This document shows, piece by piece, positions 48,276 through 61,190 of a stretch of DNA of 64,000 nucleotides. Source of the DNA: Glandiceps talaboti (taxonomy: Eukaryota > Hemichordata > Enteropneusta > Spengelidae); contig NC_135571.1 of assembly GCF_964340395.1 (NCBI RefSeq), positions 3,021,611-3,085,610 on the forward strand, read 5' to 3'. Each line of letters begins with the position of its first letter. Position 1 is the stretch's first letter. The translations under genes and the position numbers were made by a program. Under the pieces are notes generated by a model. The model ran no database searches and had not been told where the DNA came from. It worked only from the letters and a program-made list of their open reading frames with translations.

Positions 48276-49530
48276 GGCTATTACATCATGGGAGTCAGCA
48301 GAAATAATGCATTTAAGTTGCACACTGAATATTCATACAACAAACAAACAAATCGTTTAAGTCCAAAATGAGGAAAAAATCACAGAAAAACACAAATTTG
48401 TGTACCAATACATTTTTGCTTTAAACAGTACAATAACTAGTAAGCATAGTAGGTGTATTTGCCGTGGGGATCGACGTACGTATTCGTTTGCAGTATGTGT
48501 TTAATACAATATAAGTGTCCACAATCACAATGAGTGATGTCGTTATCGTTCCAATTCATGCACGATTAACAATATTGGTGTGTGTCTGTCGAAGCGGCGT
48601 GATTCATAAGGATATTAGATGTTCAAGTACACACTATGTGTTAACAAAGAACTACTAGGGAACCTTTGTAACACTTAGGGATCCTTGGTAAATTTACTCT
48701 CCAGTACAGAACTTAAGATTGTCACACATTTACGATTTACACAATGGTTAAGTAGATTTAATACTTGTTTTATACTCACTCCTGATAAAACAGGGTGCTA
48801 TATCAAGATTGAAAACGCGTTCAGCACAGAATTAAGAAAAAATGAAAAATATGTCTAACAATAATAATAATGAAAGATTAAATATGCCGAAGCGACTTCA
48901 AGTTGGTAATGTATGCAAAAATAGTCTTAGACGTACCGAGAATTTACTTCCTTGATACTGCTATTCTTATTTCTCCTTTGAACAATTTTCCCGCTCGGAA
49001 TCATAGGTTGATCAAGAACAAATGAGACAACATCGAGCAACTTAACAACAGTTTTGATAGTCTTGGGGTAAAGGTTTTCATCAACGATGCACCGTACAAC
49101 ACAGAGGATAATGGTGATAATTATGCTCGCACAGTGTGATCTTATAGTGATTACATAGGTGTGATTGTCACAACAATTGTTACACACCCCTGGATATGTT
49201 ACAGTATCCCTTGTCAAAAGTAGTTTGATACAGTTATACCTCTTCAGACATACACATATCAATTGCATCAAAACGACAGTGGTAGGGTTCCACACTATGT
49301 GGTTGTTATGATCACAAGCTGAACATTTCTAAAGAGGGGAATTATTATAAGTAAAGCGTACACAAACATCTATGTGAACGTTTCTATTACACACATAAAC
49401 ATACACAAACAGACAGACACAGAAACAGACACAGACACACATTTGTCGTCTGATTGCAACAGCTTGAAACACTGTGTAACGACTCAATCCTGAGTGTATT
49501 GCTTGATATTGTGTTATATATATCTTATAC
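48276..49530. other. Gene-free stretch
   Basis: The longest frame is 48,927-49,295 (minus, 122 codons, Cys-rich, no recognisable domain and no clear splice signals). I do not call it a gene. Confidence 0.4.
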
Positions 49531-49537
49531 ATATACA

Positions 49538-49547
49538 CATATATATT

Positions 49548-49621
<74 letters not shown>

Positions 49622-49641
49622 ACATATATACATTTTCTTGA

Positions 49642-49673
<32 letters not shown>
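49538..49673 (+). repeat. (TA)n then (CA)n microsatellite
   Basis: About 70 bp of TA repeats, a short AT-rich gap, then 28 bp of CA. Confidence 0.95.
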
Positions 49674-49674
<1 letters not shown>

Positions 49675-50039
49675 TGAAAACTGAATGTCATTTTTAATGT
49701 GCCGATCAGAACGTCTAAACAATACCGATTGTTTCACATATTTGTGAAATGTAATTTATATAATGATCTTTTTAGGTATAATTAATTCCCTAAATAAGTG
49801 CTTAAATTTACATAACACCTGAATATTACATATATTTAAAACATTAAAAAGTTGAAATTATGTGGGTATGTTTGTATAAAAATATATCTAATGAAATTTT
49901 TCGTGAATGATTATTTCTAGTTATTCCTAACCAAGCATTTTTTCCCAAACTATGGTCCAAAATAAGATCTAGTTTTGACTAAAATCTACTGAAAATATAA
50001 TAGTGAAGACGTTTTGGCGGGAGCATTATCATCAACAAA

Positions 50040-51300
50040 GATGTGACGTAGTACACGAAAGGCTAACTTACACTGCACAGAAACCAGATCTTCCTGTTGT
50101 CCAACAGCTCTGTTCACACTGACAATAGATTACGCCACGGGTACAAGCTTCCTTTTTTTCAATAGTTGAACACGATAGCGATACTTGAATACGACAGCGG
50201 CAGCTTGAAGCTTGAAGGAGAGTTCTCGAATCGATCTCTCTGCTGAGTACTGATGAGATGACAATACTTCTCAGGTGAGGTGATTCGGATCTAGAAGGAT
50301 AATAGTTAAAATTAAGGGAACATTTCACAATGTTTTGCTCCATACATGAGCTATTAATGCACTGAAACATTCGTAAATATTTATCCAAGCTGTATTTTCA
50401 GAATTGCATAGTGTCCACGTTATATTTCTATAGTCACCCGACACATACATGTACATGGATGAATTCTATGGTAAACCAGAGAAGTTAGTGAATTGTAGTC
50501 ACCTTATCACGCTGATCGCATCTGTGGTTATTCCTTTTGTACGCTTACTTATTAGAGTCAACGTCGTAAACTGAAAACCAACAAGTCTGTTTATAGACAA
50601 ATTACACGATTTACGACAGGGCAGTTATATATATATCTTCTGAAATTGTATGCAAATTAGCACAAATTGCATAAACATTTCAATGTTCCTGAATCGGAAG
50701 TATCATCTAACAAATCCTTTGACTCCATCTAGAATGTGATCAGTTCTGTCTTACGACAATTTCGACCATGTGACGGCAATCACCAGTCACCTCGTGAAGA
50801 AAGGGAATATTTGTGTTATTATTTTAGTAAAGATTTGTAAATAATTAAACGTTTGACGTCATCGGGGTTGGCTTCTACGTCTATAGGATTCCCCATGACG
50901 TAATCTAGAACAAAGATGGTATATTCTGGGATTTCAATTTTGTAAACCCTCACTCTTTTTCTGCAGTCACGTGATCGAGTGGGCTGGATACCAACGTACA
51001 TTATGATGTATCATCGTTAAATTTTCAATATTGAGTACATTTTTCATCCAAGTTGGGAAATATCGCCGTCCTTTATAATATCAATTTCTAGCTTTGTAAA
51101 GGATTAACGCTCAATGACGACAGCTATGACGTCATTTCCGTAAAAAGTTGTCGTTGATAGAATTCAAGAAACAAGCCATGCATGTTATTTCTGTTCATGC
51201 CCAAATCGAAAACCATGAATAACTATCCCACTAAACTTGGTGACATTCAATGATAGTATTTTTATGTCTGCACAACATGTCGGTCAAATTACATTTCTCT
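50040..51300. other. Gene-free stretch with two unassigned short frames
   Basis: Minus-strand frames 50,068-50,388 (106 codons, Cys/Ser-rich) and 50,819-51,001 (60 codons; protein-like MYVGIQPTRSRDCRKRVRVY, later IDVEANPDDVKR). Neither has a recognised family or partner exons. Confidence 0.35.
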
Positions 51301-51324
51301 TCAAAGGTTATAACTATTGTGTAT

Positions 51325-51372
51325 ATGTACGTACGTATTTATGTATGTATGTATGTATGTATGTATGTATGT

Positions 51373-51411
<39 letters not shown>

Positions 51412-51560
51412 CATGTGTGTGTATGTATGTATGTATGTAGGTAGGTAGGTAGGTAGGTAGGTAGGTATATATGTATGTATGTATGTATGTATGAATGTAT
51501 GTATGTATGCTTGTTTGTATGTATGTTTGTCGATAGTCTGTTTGTCTGCTCGTTTCTATG
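51325..51560 (+). repeat. (GTAT)n / (GTGT)n / (GTAG)n microsatellite
   Basis: Block-wise array: GTAT, then GT, then GTAT, then GTAG, then GTAT, then GTTT variants. Confidence 0.95.
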
Positions 51561-51839
51561 TCTGTTTGTTTGTTTGTTTCTTTGTTCGGCTGTTTGATCG
51601 TTGGCAAGATATATCCTTGACTTATGGATAGATTTCAATGGATGTTTGTGGTAAGATTGACAATGGAACAACAACCCAAATGATACGATTTTGGTGGAAA
51701 TCTAGATTTTAGTGAAACAGTTGCATGATCACTCATCGAGCGACATCGGCTGGGAACATCTTTCTTCGGTCTTTGTTCGGAGAGAAATGCGTTCTTTCGA
51801 GTGCTCTCCTGCAGTTGCGAAATTAAATTTGCCTTCAAC

Positions 51840-54800
51840 AGAATACATCTGCCTTATTGAATTTCTTGCTTTCTAATAAAATATATCTTTATCGAAATTC
51901 GATCCCTGGTAATAGTTTTAACAAGAATCAAACGATGGAGAATCTAATACTCAATGATCCCTCAGGGTATGAATGTGAATATGCGTAACTTGCAGTATCG
52001 CAATCAAGAAAACTGACTGAGGAAAAAGGTATGTGTTTACGCATGGATGCTTAGGTTTTCCAAATTTCATCCTCTTGACTGTAGAAACTGCTTCTCTAAT
52101 ATACAATCTTGGGATACTCAATTTGCTGAAACTTTGAAAACACAATATTTCTCTAAAAGATCTAGAACACTAACCCACAATTTCATATAGCGCTTTTCAG
52201 TTGAAAACCTAACACTAGCATATGACATAAATTAAACTGAGTGGCAAGAAACTTGCAATTTGCATTTTGAATGGATTAGTACCATACAGACCTAACTACT
52301 AAAATGTTATTACATGTAGGTCTTTATGATACTAAGTCGAATTTAAGTCATGGTGTTTTCCGCATTATCTGCCGTCACAGAACAATTCTAGGTGAGATAT
52401 GAGAAGAAACAGCAAACCATAGTAAAATGTCTTCAGGGTGTTTTAGAAACATATCATTAAATAAAAATAATACAAACGGGATATTTTCACAAGGCCTTTT
52501 TAACTCTGAACCAATTTAAATTAACGGTTTTAGCTATTTATGTTTAAGAATAAAAAGTGTTTTTTCTGAGATAAGAATTCACACATGAACAAAATTTGAA
52601 TTGTTTTAAGTGAAAAATCACAAATATGGACTTAGGCGCTTTTGGCAGGAACCCCTTCATCAGTAATGATCATTAAGTTGTAATTTACCATCCTACTTCC
52701 CCAAATGACCATTTTTTTAAATAATAAATCATAATTACACGCTTATTCCTCATTTAAATTTTCATCCTCTTTCAAAAATAGTTACAGTATTGTTCGCCTT
52801 GCAAACTTCTTTTTTCACATCAGTTTCTCATCTGATTTCTTATATGAATAATGAAGAAATTGCCACCAATGCCGCGATCATATCACAATAGATAAGGTTA
52901 CCATATCAACCAATCACAATACACAAGGTTACCTTATCAACCAATAACAACAGACAGGGTTACCATATCAACCATCAATCATTAACATCAGATTTCAATG
53001 ACACTACAGATGCTATCGTCACAGATATCATTGATAACGAAAGTACGGTGATCTCTCATTGAATAATACCTTTCGGCAGTAGACAAGATTTTTCATCTAG
53101 TCCATTAAAAGTGTCAGCAAGTCACTCAAAACCAAATGCGTCAACACAAATGGATCCGGAGTGCGTGAACAAAGAGCTAAAAAATCGTTTTGTACATATA
53201 GCCTTCATGTTAAAGCTGCAGTTGATATACATTTGTCCATAAACACATTAATAGTATAAAATTGAAATTGATAACTGTCTTATGCCGAGACATAGAACAC
53301 TGTACAGTGAGACAGACAGACAGACAGACAGAGATTGTCAAACTCCAGATAGAATGCACACCAGTTACTTTAATTGGGAAGTCAACTTTTGCGACTTTCC
53401 CTGATATTCAAATTATTGATTTTGGAAATGTACGAGGTAATGCAACACTCCCCATATGGTCACAGCACTATATTAGTTAGCTGTAATTAAAAATAATGAC
53501 GTCTCCTTACTCCTTGAAAACCTCTCTCTACGGCACATAATGCCTTGACCAATGCCATCTAAACTCACTCCCGCATTGCACACAGTTTCCATACGCTAAT
53601 TAGTTTCATTTCAGTCACCTCACGATCATTACAAATCAATTTGACGACTACAACAAGTTACTGCAACGTCCCCCGTGATGTTTTTCACTCAGCCTTGGTT
53701 TCTATTGTGATTGATGTTGGCGTCATTTGGTTCGGTAGACCGATGGGACTGCACACAAGAAAACATGGCAGGCATTCTTAAACGAAACAAAAATGACCTT
53801 TCAATAGATAACCCAGTTTTTCCACTACGATGTCTTTAATGTTCTATTTTCACACGACAGTATTTACCACAGAATCATTCTCCATTATTTATCAAGCAAA
53901 TTGTAAGACAAGAAACAAATCCAACTCTAATTCGAATGGAGGGGGTCCTCCCTACATGAAAACTCTAGTTTGAATCGGGGAGGTGGGGTTCCTATCTGCA
54001 TCGCCTTTCTTTTAAAAAAGGTGCTTTTTAATAAAATATTTTCATCTTTATAGACTTTGTCTATCAACCGAAAACTTTTAACAGGTACCTTAAGCATATC
54101 TTGAAAACTAATTACCAAATGCACACACGCACATAAAATGGACGCAAAGGCAAGTGTTTCCAACAAGTTGTCTTTCCTCGATTATCGATGTAATGCTGAG
54201 CGATATATTTTTGACTAGAGGTTTTTCAGAAGATTAACATAATTATTAATGTGTCCCTTTAACAAAATTACGGATGTGTCCCTCTAGTACAGTAATGTGA
54301 TTAGTTATTGTAAAAATGAAACACCAATGAAATACTGTAACGTGATGTGCACAAAATGGTCGACTTTAGGTTTACGTTCTGCTGCCATAGTTATTATGGT
54401 ATATGACACAAACAACACGAATGATATTAAATTCTTTCTAAATGTGAATTTTTGGCATTATAAAATAGTGTGTACAAATACAAGAATCACATATTTCGTA
54501 GTGAACGACAAATAGAGTGAAAATATGACAATATTGTATATGGCAGTTTGAATTTCCCGCATTTGCATAGATAACCCCCAATGCCCTTTACAGGCCCTGA
54601 TGTGTGTTTATAAAGGTAAGAGCCGAGTTGCTATAACCATTGCACTATTTTCAAAACCATTAAGGAAAATATAGTTCAATCCTTATTATCTGAAGAACCT
54701 CTTTAAGAGTGAGTTGAGGGTAATGTGTGCATTCTGTGGGGTGTTAAAACAGCCTCGAATCACGTACGAAATTCGGTACTTTTTGTAGACAAATTACCTT

Positions 54801-55500
54801 GCGTGGTCGATCACTGGACGTTCGTATATGCCGTAACAAGTACAACAACGTGACTATGTCGAAACAGAGAACCAGAATTATGAAAAATAAAATTACATAT
54901 ACTAAGAATTGTAAAAATTGTCATGTTTGATGAAAGACACAGGATTGAACGCTCAAACTTGTGGGTATGTGATAAACGTGTACAACAATTCAAGAGAGAC
55001 AGTCTGTTTGATGCAAAATTATTTAAAGAATGATATCATATTGCACATTATAGGCTTCTCTCCAATCTGTTCAAAGAAATCAGATAAGGCTAATGACGTC
55101 ATCTTCTGATAAATGATTAATCAGCTAATCAATAACAACTGATCGATATGAAATTTTAATCAACAATTAAAATTTATGATAACTTAAACACAATATCATA
55201 ACTTGGTTTGACAATAGTTGATATTCAATTATGAATTCCATGAATAAGTTATTGCAAACGTAACGTCAGCTATTAATTCCTTAACGTCAGAGGAAGGCTA
55301 GTTATTACGCAATAGCGAGGAAGCGCGTATATTGCACTGACTGTTTGCAGTTTGGTGACATTATGCTAACGTATTTAAACTCTCAAAAGGTTGACATTTT
55401 TTTAGATAGAAAGTACTTTGTATGATTGACAACATACGATATGAGATAAATACAATAGACACCAGTTACATTGAAACATAGACCTTGAGAGATGTCAGTG
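51840..55500. other. Gene-free stretch
   Basis: No supportable gene. A three-copy 35-bp repeat (GGTTACC(A/T)TATCAACCAAT) lies at 52,896-52,972 and a short (CAGA)n at 53,303-53,332. Confidence 0.45.
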
Positions 55501-55509
55501 ATTAAAATT

Positions 55510-55935
55510 GCCACGTTTTATCGTCTGGCTCAAGAAAAGTTCTACTAACGTTGCTACATTTTACTGTCTGGCACGACAAACATATTACTAACATTGTTAC
55601 ATTTTATTGTGTCGCACGACAAATATAATACTAAAATTGTTACATTTTATATGAGCACGCCAAAGATCTTCCTAACAGTTCTACATTTTATCGTCTGGCT
55701 CAACAAATGTAGTCTGACATTGCTACATTTTATTGTCTGGCACGATTGTTACACTGTAATCCAGCGAGGTGCCTGACAAAGTACACATTATTACAATGTA
55801 TCTGATTTGGCGAGATCTTCACAGATAATTGGTACTCTTGCAAAGAAAATGTAGCAAAGTTGGCAAGAATTATATCACGCCAGACTAGTAGCACGAGTCA
55901 AGAGTGTAAGTTTTTATGTAGAGCCAGATAACGTT
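55510..55935. repeat. 43-bp minisatellite foldback family, locus 4
   Basis: Direct units (TTTTATCGTCTGGCTC, ACTAACGTTGCTACATTTTA) at 55,510-55,755, then inverted material (GTAGCAAAGTTGGCAAGAAT, GAGCCAGATAACGTTTTG) at 55,845-55,935. Confidence 0.85.
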
Positions 55936-56125
55936 TTGTTTCAATATAAATAGCTTCCAAATTATATTGAAGTTATTCAAATTAGTTATATTTTGTTTAG
56001 TCACTTCAGTTGGATTAATATGCGAGACCATAATGCACAACATCTGTAGCTGAAGTGGTCAATAAATTAGATTCCTCATTAGCACTCATCTGTACCACGC
56101 GCATCAAATCAGTATTAATCTTAGG

Positions 56126-56213
56126 GATACAAGCCGAGTTTATGCGTATGGTTTGAGGGCATAATTGTTGCTGCATATTTAAAAGTTATTAGCAGTATTC
56201 TAACTACGGAAGC
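56126..56213 (+). mobile_element. Family 3 fragment
   Basis: GGGATACAAGCCGAGTTTAT ... TTGTTGCTGCATATTTAAAA then AGCAGTATTCTA matches the left end of family 3 (9,149-9,226). The remainder is missing. Confidence 0.7.
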
Positions 56214-56246
56214 ATAGTACGTAACAACCACTTGCTATTTATTATA

Positions 56247-56724
56247 TAGAGAGGTTTAGATACAAGTTAGAACGCGTACGCGTACCGGAGCGTTAACGTT
56301 AGTCGTGCAGGATATACTAGGAGTACGCGTAATGATGCGCACAAAGTTGTGCTTAGTTACGCGTTTACTTGAAAAACATCGGAATGTGCACGCGCGCGTT
56401 GGCACCTTCTGTCCAGAAGGCCAAACACATGACTTCGTTTTTCTAAACATGTCTGTATTTTGTCTATTTTTCGTGCAACTACCCAAAAGAAAAACTGATC
56501 AAGTAGTTTACAGTTATACTTCCGAACTTTGATATGAAAAATACTACATTTAATAGAAGAAAATGACAAAAACTTCACACGTATTTACAGTTACGTGTAG
56601 ACCGCCATTTTGACGTAGCTATTGCCTGATACAGTGATACAGAACGCCTGGGTTGCTGCGAATCACGTGACCACGACGCTATGCGTACATAACACACAGA
56701 AATAAGCACATCTAAACCTCTCTA
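56247..56724. mobile_element. CpG-rich element with 15-bp inverted ends
   Basis: Perfect inverted ends TAGAGAGGTTTAGAT and ATCTAAACCTCTCTA, flanked by TA (left) and TA (right). The interior is unusually CpG-rich for this window (GAACGCGTACGCGTACCGGA, CACGCGCGCGTTGG, GAATCACGTGACCACGACGC) and contains CGCCATTTTG. No transposase frame; non-autonomous element. Confidence 0.78.
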
Positions 56725-57924
56725 ATAATTAAACCACAATATGGCGTGAATATAAAACTTACAAACAAATCCCATGACGTTAAATATATAACAAAAACAT
56801 ACCTCCGAAGCTATAACTCAGTTTTTACCTGTCCAAGAAATTGAATGATTTTCGACTTATATATTTTTAACTCAAGATAGTGCTATTGAACACATATTGC
56901 CTGGCCATGAGGGCTATATCACCCGTTTATTACACCCGAGGGACTGTGAGTTACCAGAATCACATGCTATTTCCCGATAAATATGTTGATAAACATAAAC
57001 ACACTTTAGAGACACGCAACAAACATCGTGTAAAGGCAGAAACATCAGGCGTCTCCAAATATGTACGGCAATGTGTTATAATACTAACACCTAACGTTTA
57101 GTCCAACCAATGAGAAGTAAACTGATTTTGGAGAGCATTTAAACCCTAATGTAAATACCCCGTATACAGCAATCTGGCACGTTCTCCTCCTGGGATTTGA
57201 TATATACTTTCATGACTTTGTGTATTCACGGCCACAAAAGAATCAAAAACCATTCTTAACACTTATTTGATCATAACTGAAAAACATATTGAAGTACATA
57301 TAATGTGGAAATGATTAACTACTTGAAGAAATGTTCAGGCCATAATTATTTATTATCTGAATAACTGATTCAATATGAATGCTTTTATGGCCCAAATATA
57401 CCACATACAAACGCTATTGCAACCGGTTGACATCAAAGTCATGTTGCTATGACGACCAGATATAATGATAGACACACGTATTCGTTTTGAATAGTTTGTG
57501 GTCATTTCAAAGGCGTCTTCGTGAGATAATTAAGACATGACGGAAGTTTTACGACAAAGAACGGGTGCTCTAATGGTGTCTGAATCAAGATATGGAAAAT
57601 ATTAAACGATATTTTGTTAATAGAAATACTAAAATGGACACATGAAGGTGTGTTGATGAAATATGATGTTCTCCCTTAGGGAGTAAAATGTAAGAAGTAA
57701 CATACTGTCTCTTGAGGCATAATAGTCACCTTTTCAGGCCTGTTAAAGCATTACATTGATGTCTCCTAGGCAACAGGATAAATGTACGCCATCAAATTCT
57801 TTAACAGTAAAACGCATCTGTACGATATTTTTTTCACAAATTTTGTGTTCTGTGTTCCGATATTGGTTTATATGAAGCAAACGGATCACTCTCTATGTGA
57901 GAGTGGGACAGACGGGCAGATGGA
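56725..57924. other. Gene-free stretch
   Basis: AT-rich sequence with no recognised repeat or gene. Confidence 0.4.
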
Positions 57925-57953
57925 TGGATGGACGGACAGGCAGGCAGGCAGGC

Positions 57954-58034
<81 letters not shown>

Positions 58035-58046
58035 GGTGGATGGACG

Positions 58047-58094
<48 letters not shown>

Positions 58095-58111
58095 GGTGGA
58101 TGGACGGACGA

Positions 58112-58153
<42 letters not shown>

Positions 58154-58156
58154 GGA
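57925..58156 (+). repeat. (CAGA)n microsatellite with GGTGGATGGACGGAC spacers
   Basis: Three CAGA blocks are separated by two almost identical spacers (GGTGGATGGACGGAC(A/G)AA), so blocks and spacer were duplicated together. The RQTDRQTD frames of up to 150 codons are artefacts. Confidence 0.95.
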
Positions 58157-58237
58157 CGGACAAATTTTATTTTGAACTTAGACGAGCGAAATTATACTTA
58201 TTACGTCAACATTATAGATGATTTGTTTGATTAGAAT

Positions 58238-58470
58238 CAAAACGTTTTCCGTGAGATTAGCTTTACCCTGAAATTAGCTTTACCATAGGTTAACTTGACC
58301 TTGAGACAAGCTTGACTTTGAGGTTAGCTTTACCCTACGATTAGCTTGACCTTAGGTTAGCTTGACCTTTTTAGGTAAGCTTGACCCTAGAGTAGCTTGA
58401 CCTTTTTAGGTACGTTTTACCCTAGGGTAGCTTGACCTTTGTAGGTAAGCTTGACCCTAGAGTAGCTTGA
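58238..58470 (+). repeat. Tandem repeat TTAGCTTGACCYTAGG of about 20 bp
   Basis: About eleven irregular copies of (T)TAGCTT(G/T)ACC(T/C)T(A/T)(G)G. The last part forms 42-bp higher-order units (CTTTTTAGGTAAGCTTGACC, CTAGAGTAGCTTGA). Confidence 0.88.
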
Positions 58471-58499
58471 AAAGATCATTTCATCTATAGCTATTTAAT

Positions 58500-58690
58500 T
58501 CAGGATAAAAGCCTTTAGCGATCCGCTAGCTAGTCTATATCCACAGAGCAGAAACTGTGACTGCGATTGCACTCGTAGTAGACGACATTTTTTGTAGAGA
58601 CAGATCCAGCGGCGTGGACAGAATAACGCAACTCGTTCGATCGATGACTTCCGTCCGCGCCACGCAGGGTAGGCACGCTTGAGCAAAAGT
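58500..58690. other. Small CpG-rich patch
   Basis: CpG density rises sharply (CGATCCGCTAGC, GCGGCGTGGACAG, CGTTCGATCGATGAC, CCGTCCGCGCCACGC). It could be a promoter fragment or a transposon remnant; no coding exon is convincing. The 63-codon minus-strand frame here is not recognised. Confidence 0.35.
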
Positions 58691-60849
58691 CCACTTTTTA
58701 GTTCTATTTTAACCCTAAAACATGAGATAAAATAAAATACTTATTACTGGTACAGAGAATGACTTCAATTGTTCATCATATGTGCTTCGAAACTTGTTTT
58801 GGATGACTGTTGTTAATAATGTTGTACAATATGGATTTGATACGACCGGTTTATCACACCACAAAAATGAACAGTTTACTCATGGGACATAATGTCCTTC
58901 CGCCTTAAAATAAAGTCACGACTACTTTATTTCAGACTAACAATATTAACGTGTATTGCTTGCAGGTGTTCGTTGTAGAACGAGATTCCTAGGAACTGTG
59001 TTTATCTCGATGTTGTGAGATTAAACGAGGAAAAGTAATTGCTTTTCTTAATCACGTATAATGAGAAACACAGCTGAGTTTTCGGAAATATAAAGATAAC
59101 CGTTGGCGATAACTTTACGAGGTCAAAGTTCACGCAATAACACCCTTGTGACTTTCTTATTGCTTATAGCAAACACATTAAGCCTGAAACGATGATATTG
59201 GTGCGCGTACCATCGAGGACAGTCATGTTAGCGGTAGTCATCTAAGTAAAAACGACTTGGCAGTCACCTTTGTACGACAATAATAAACATTTGAATAGAG
59301 GTCAAGATAACAGCAAAAATACGCCATTTTGGAATCCAATATGGCCGCCGTAAGTTCTATGGCAAAATAACATATTGTCTTTTTTCTTCAAAACAAGTTG
59401 TTGCACCCCAACATTTAGTTTTATGATTTCAAAACGACAGGGAACAAGCTTTCATATATATGGCAAAGTTAGGAGAGAAATGTTCAGGGAAATTGGTATC
59501 TCTGAGGAGAATTCCAGCTGAAAGAAAACCAGTATGCATTATGGTTTATAGGGTGTATTTTCCGGACAGAAATGTGTTCTCAAATTCCCAGAATATTTCA
59601 CCTGGTTTACATTTATACATGGTGGTTAACATTCATTTCACTATTTCAAGATTTGCAAAGAATTTGCACAAAGCTTTCCCCAGACTAAAATTAATCAAGG
59701 TGATCCAATCATATCCAATTATTTGAATGAAAATGTAACATCATTTTCCAAGAGTGATTTATAATTTTAACTTTCGAACTGTGACCATGACAACCAACGT
59801 TTACTTCAAGAAACAGTTTATATTAATGGTGGAATATGTGTGGATGGTCATTTTGAAAACTAGTCATTAAGGAGGTGGGGTTAGTTAAAATGATTGGTAT
59901 ATATGCGAAATAATGACAATTCAGTGTTACAGACCATGTCCCTTTCAAGGGTAAGACGATAATATTTTGACAAGATGACACTTTTCAATCTTAAAGGTTT
60001 GTGAAGTGTCTTAGATATAGATTCATGTGACAAAGACTTGAATGAAATAAATCCATATCATATAAGAAAATCTGCAACAGAGTGGAGTTAGTTAAATATT
60101 ATTTGTATGTTAGCGAAGTGTTACCATGACAATTAGTTCTTTTGAATAACAGGAAGATTATAAAATATCAAGATTATCTAATTTTGTTCTTCTGTAAATT
60201 TGTGAAGACTCAAGTGTCTACAGGCTGCATCAATTAAATAGTAATGGCATGTGACAATCTTATGAATGCATTCTGCATATAGATCACTAACAAGTACTTT
60301 AATTTGTTCTCTCGAGCCTGTCCTTCTGAGAAAACATTATGTCTACTGTATAACTGCAGGTACAAGTACTTTAATTTGGATTGTTTTCGTCAAGTCCGCA
60401 TTTCTGCGAAAACATTACTCAATATACTTCCAGCGGCATGTATAATCCACCCAGGATTATTCTTTCAACTGAAGTTCCATCTTTCAAACCTATTAACTAT
60501 AGATAGATGTCCCAATGTTATAGTTTGAGACTTTGTTGTAACTAGAACGAGACCGCTTTAAAGGCTTGGCAGGTAAATGTAACGTGAGCTACTGTTTTCA
60601 ACATGAATGGTGACTTAGTAATCACACTATATCAGTATACATTACATTTATGGATTGACAGCAACATATTTGGGCTAAACGGTCCTGCTTGTTTGCATGT
60701 GTTTATTTAACAAACATATAGCAAGCGAGTTCCACAATTAATGTAGGGATCATATCACTATACAATTACTACCCCTGGCACAGCTGAACTCCTCGAGCAG
60801 CATACAATCCACTGTAAACACACAGTGAAACATTCACATAGCAACTTTT
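58691..60849. other. Gene-free stretch
   Basis: No gene supported. CAATATGGCCGCC at 59,338 is followed at once by GTAAGTTC, which imitates a tiny first exon (Met-Ala-Ala) with a perfect donor, but no second exon was found. A CTCGAGCCTGTCC...GAAAACATTA block repeats loosely within 60,290-60,420. Confidence 0.35.
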
Positions 60850-61190
60850 ATACCGCGCACAAGCCAAGATATTGTCCTGAACAGCAAATGTGGACTTTAT
60901 ACCCTGGTCATTCTACACCACAACATTCTGAGTCTTCGTCACTGATTCTGTGGTGTTCGAAATAAGACATTAAACATTCCTGATCGCCATTATTTCCCTA
61001 TTTTTCATGAATTATGGTTGAAGAGGTATAATTATATTATTCCTAATATTGTTCTTCATTCAGCCGGAATATATTCATGACCTAAGAGTTTGTCACTACT
61101 CGTCTAGTGACTCATGGTAACAAGGCCCCTTAGGTCTCTCTTATTTGGCTGGATGAAGAAAAATATTGGGATTAATATCAAACTATCCTA
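60850..61190. mobile_element. Repeat family 5, copy B
   Basis: CGCACAAGCCAAGATATTGT, GGACTTTATACCCTGGTCAT, TTCTTCATTCAGCCGGAATA, GACTCATGGTAACAAGGCCC and GGCTGGATGAAGAAA in order, as at 42,380 and 62,330. Confidence 0.75.

Noticed and set aside
48927-49295. 122-codon Cys-rich minus-strand frame as a secreted peptide
   Set aside because: No signal peptide at the start, no regular cysteine spacing, no supporting exons.
57782-58234. 150-codon frame rich in RQTD
   Set aside because: It is a translation of the (CAGA)n microsatellite; open in several frames for the same reason.
59340-59353. Tiny first exon ATGGCCGCC followed by GTAAGT
   Set aside because: The start and donor are attractive and YY1-like, but there is no downstream exon in the following 4.6 kb that I can recognise.
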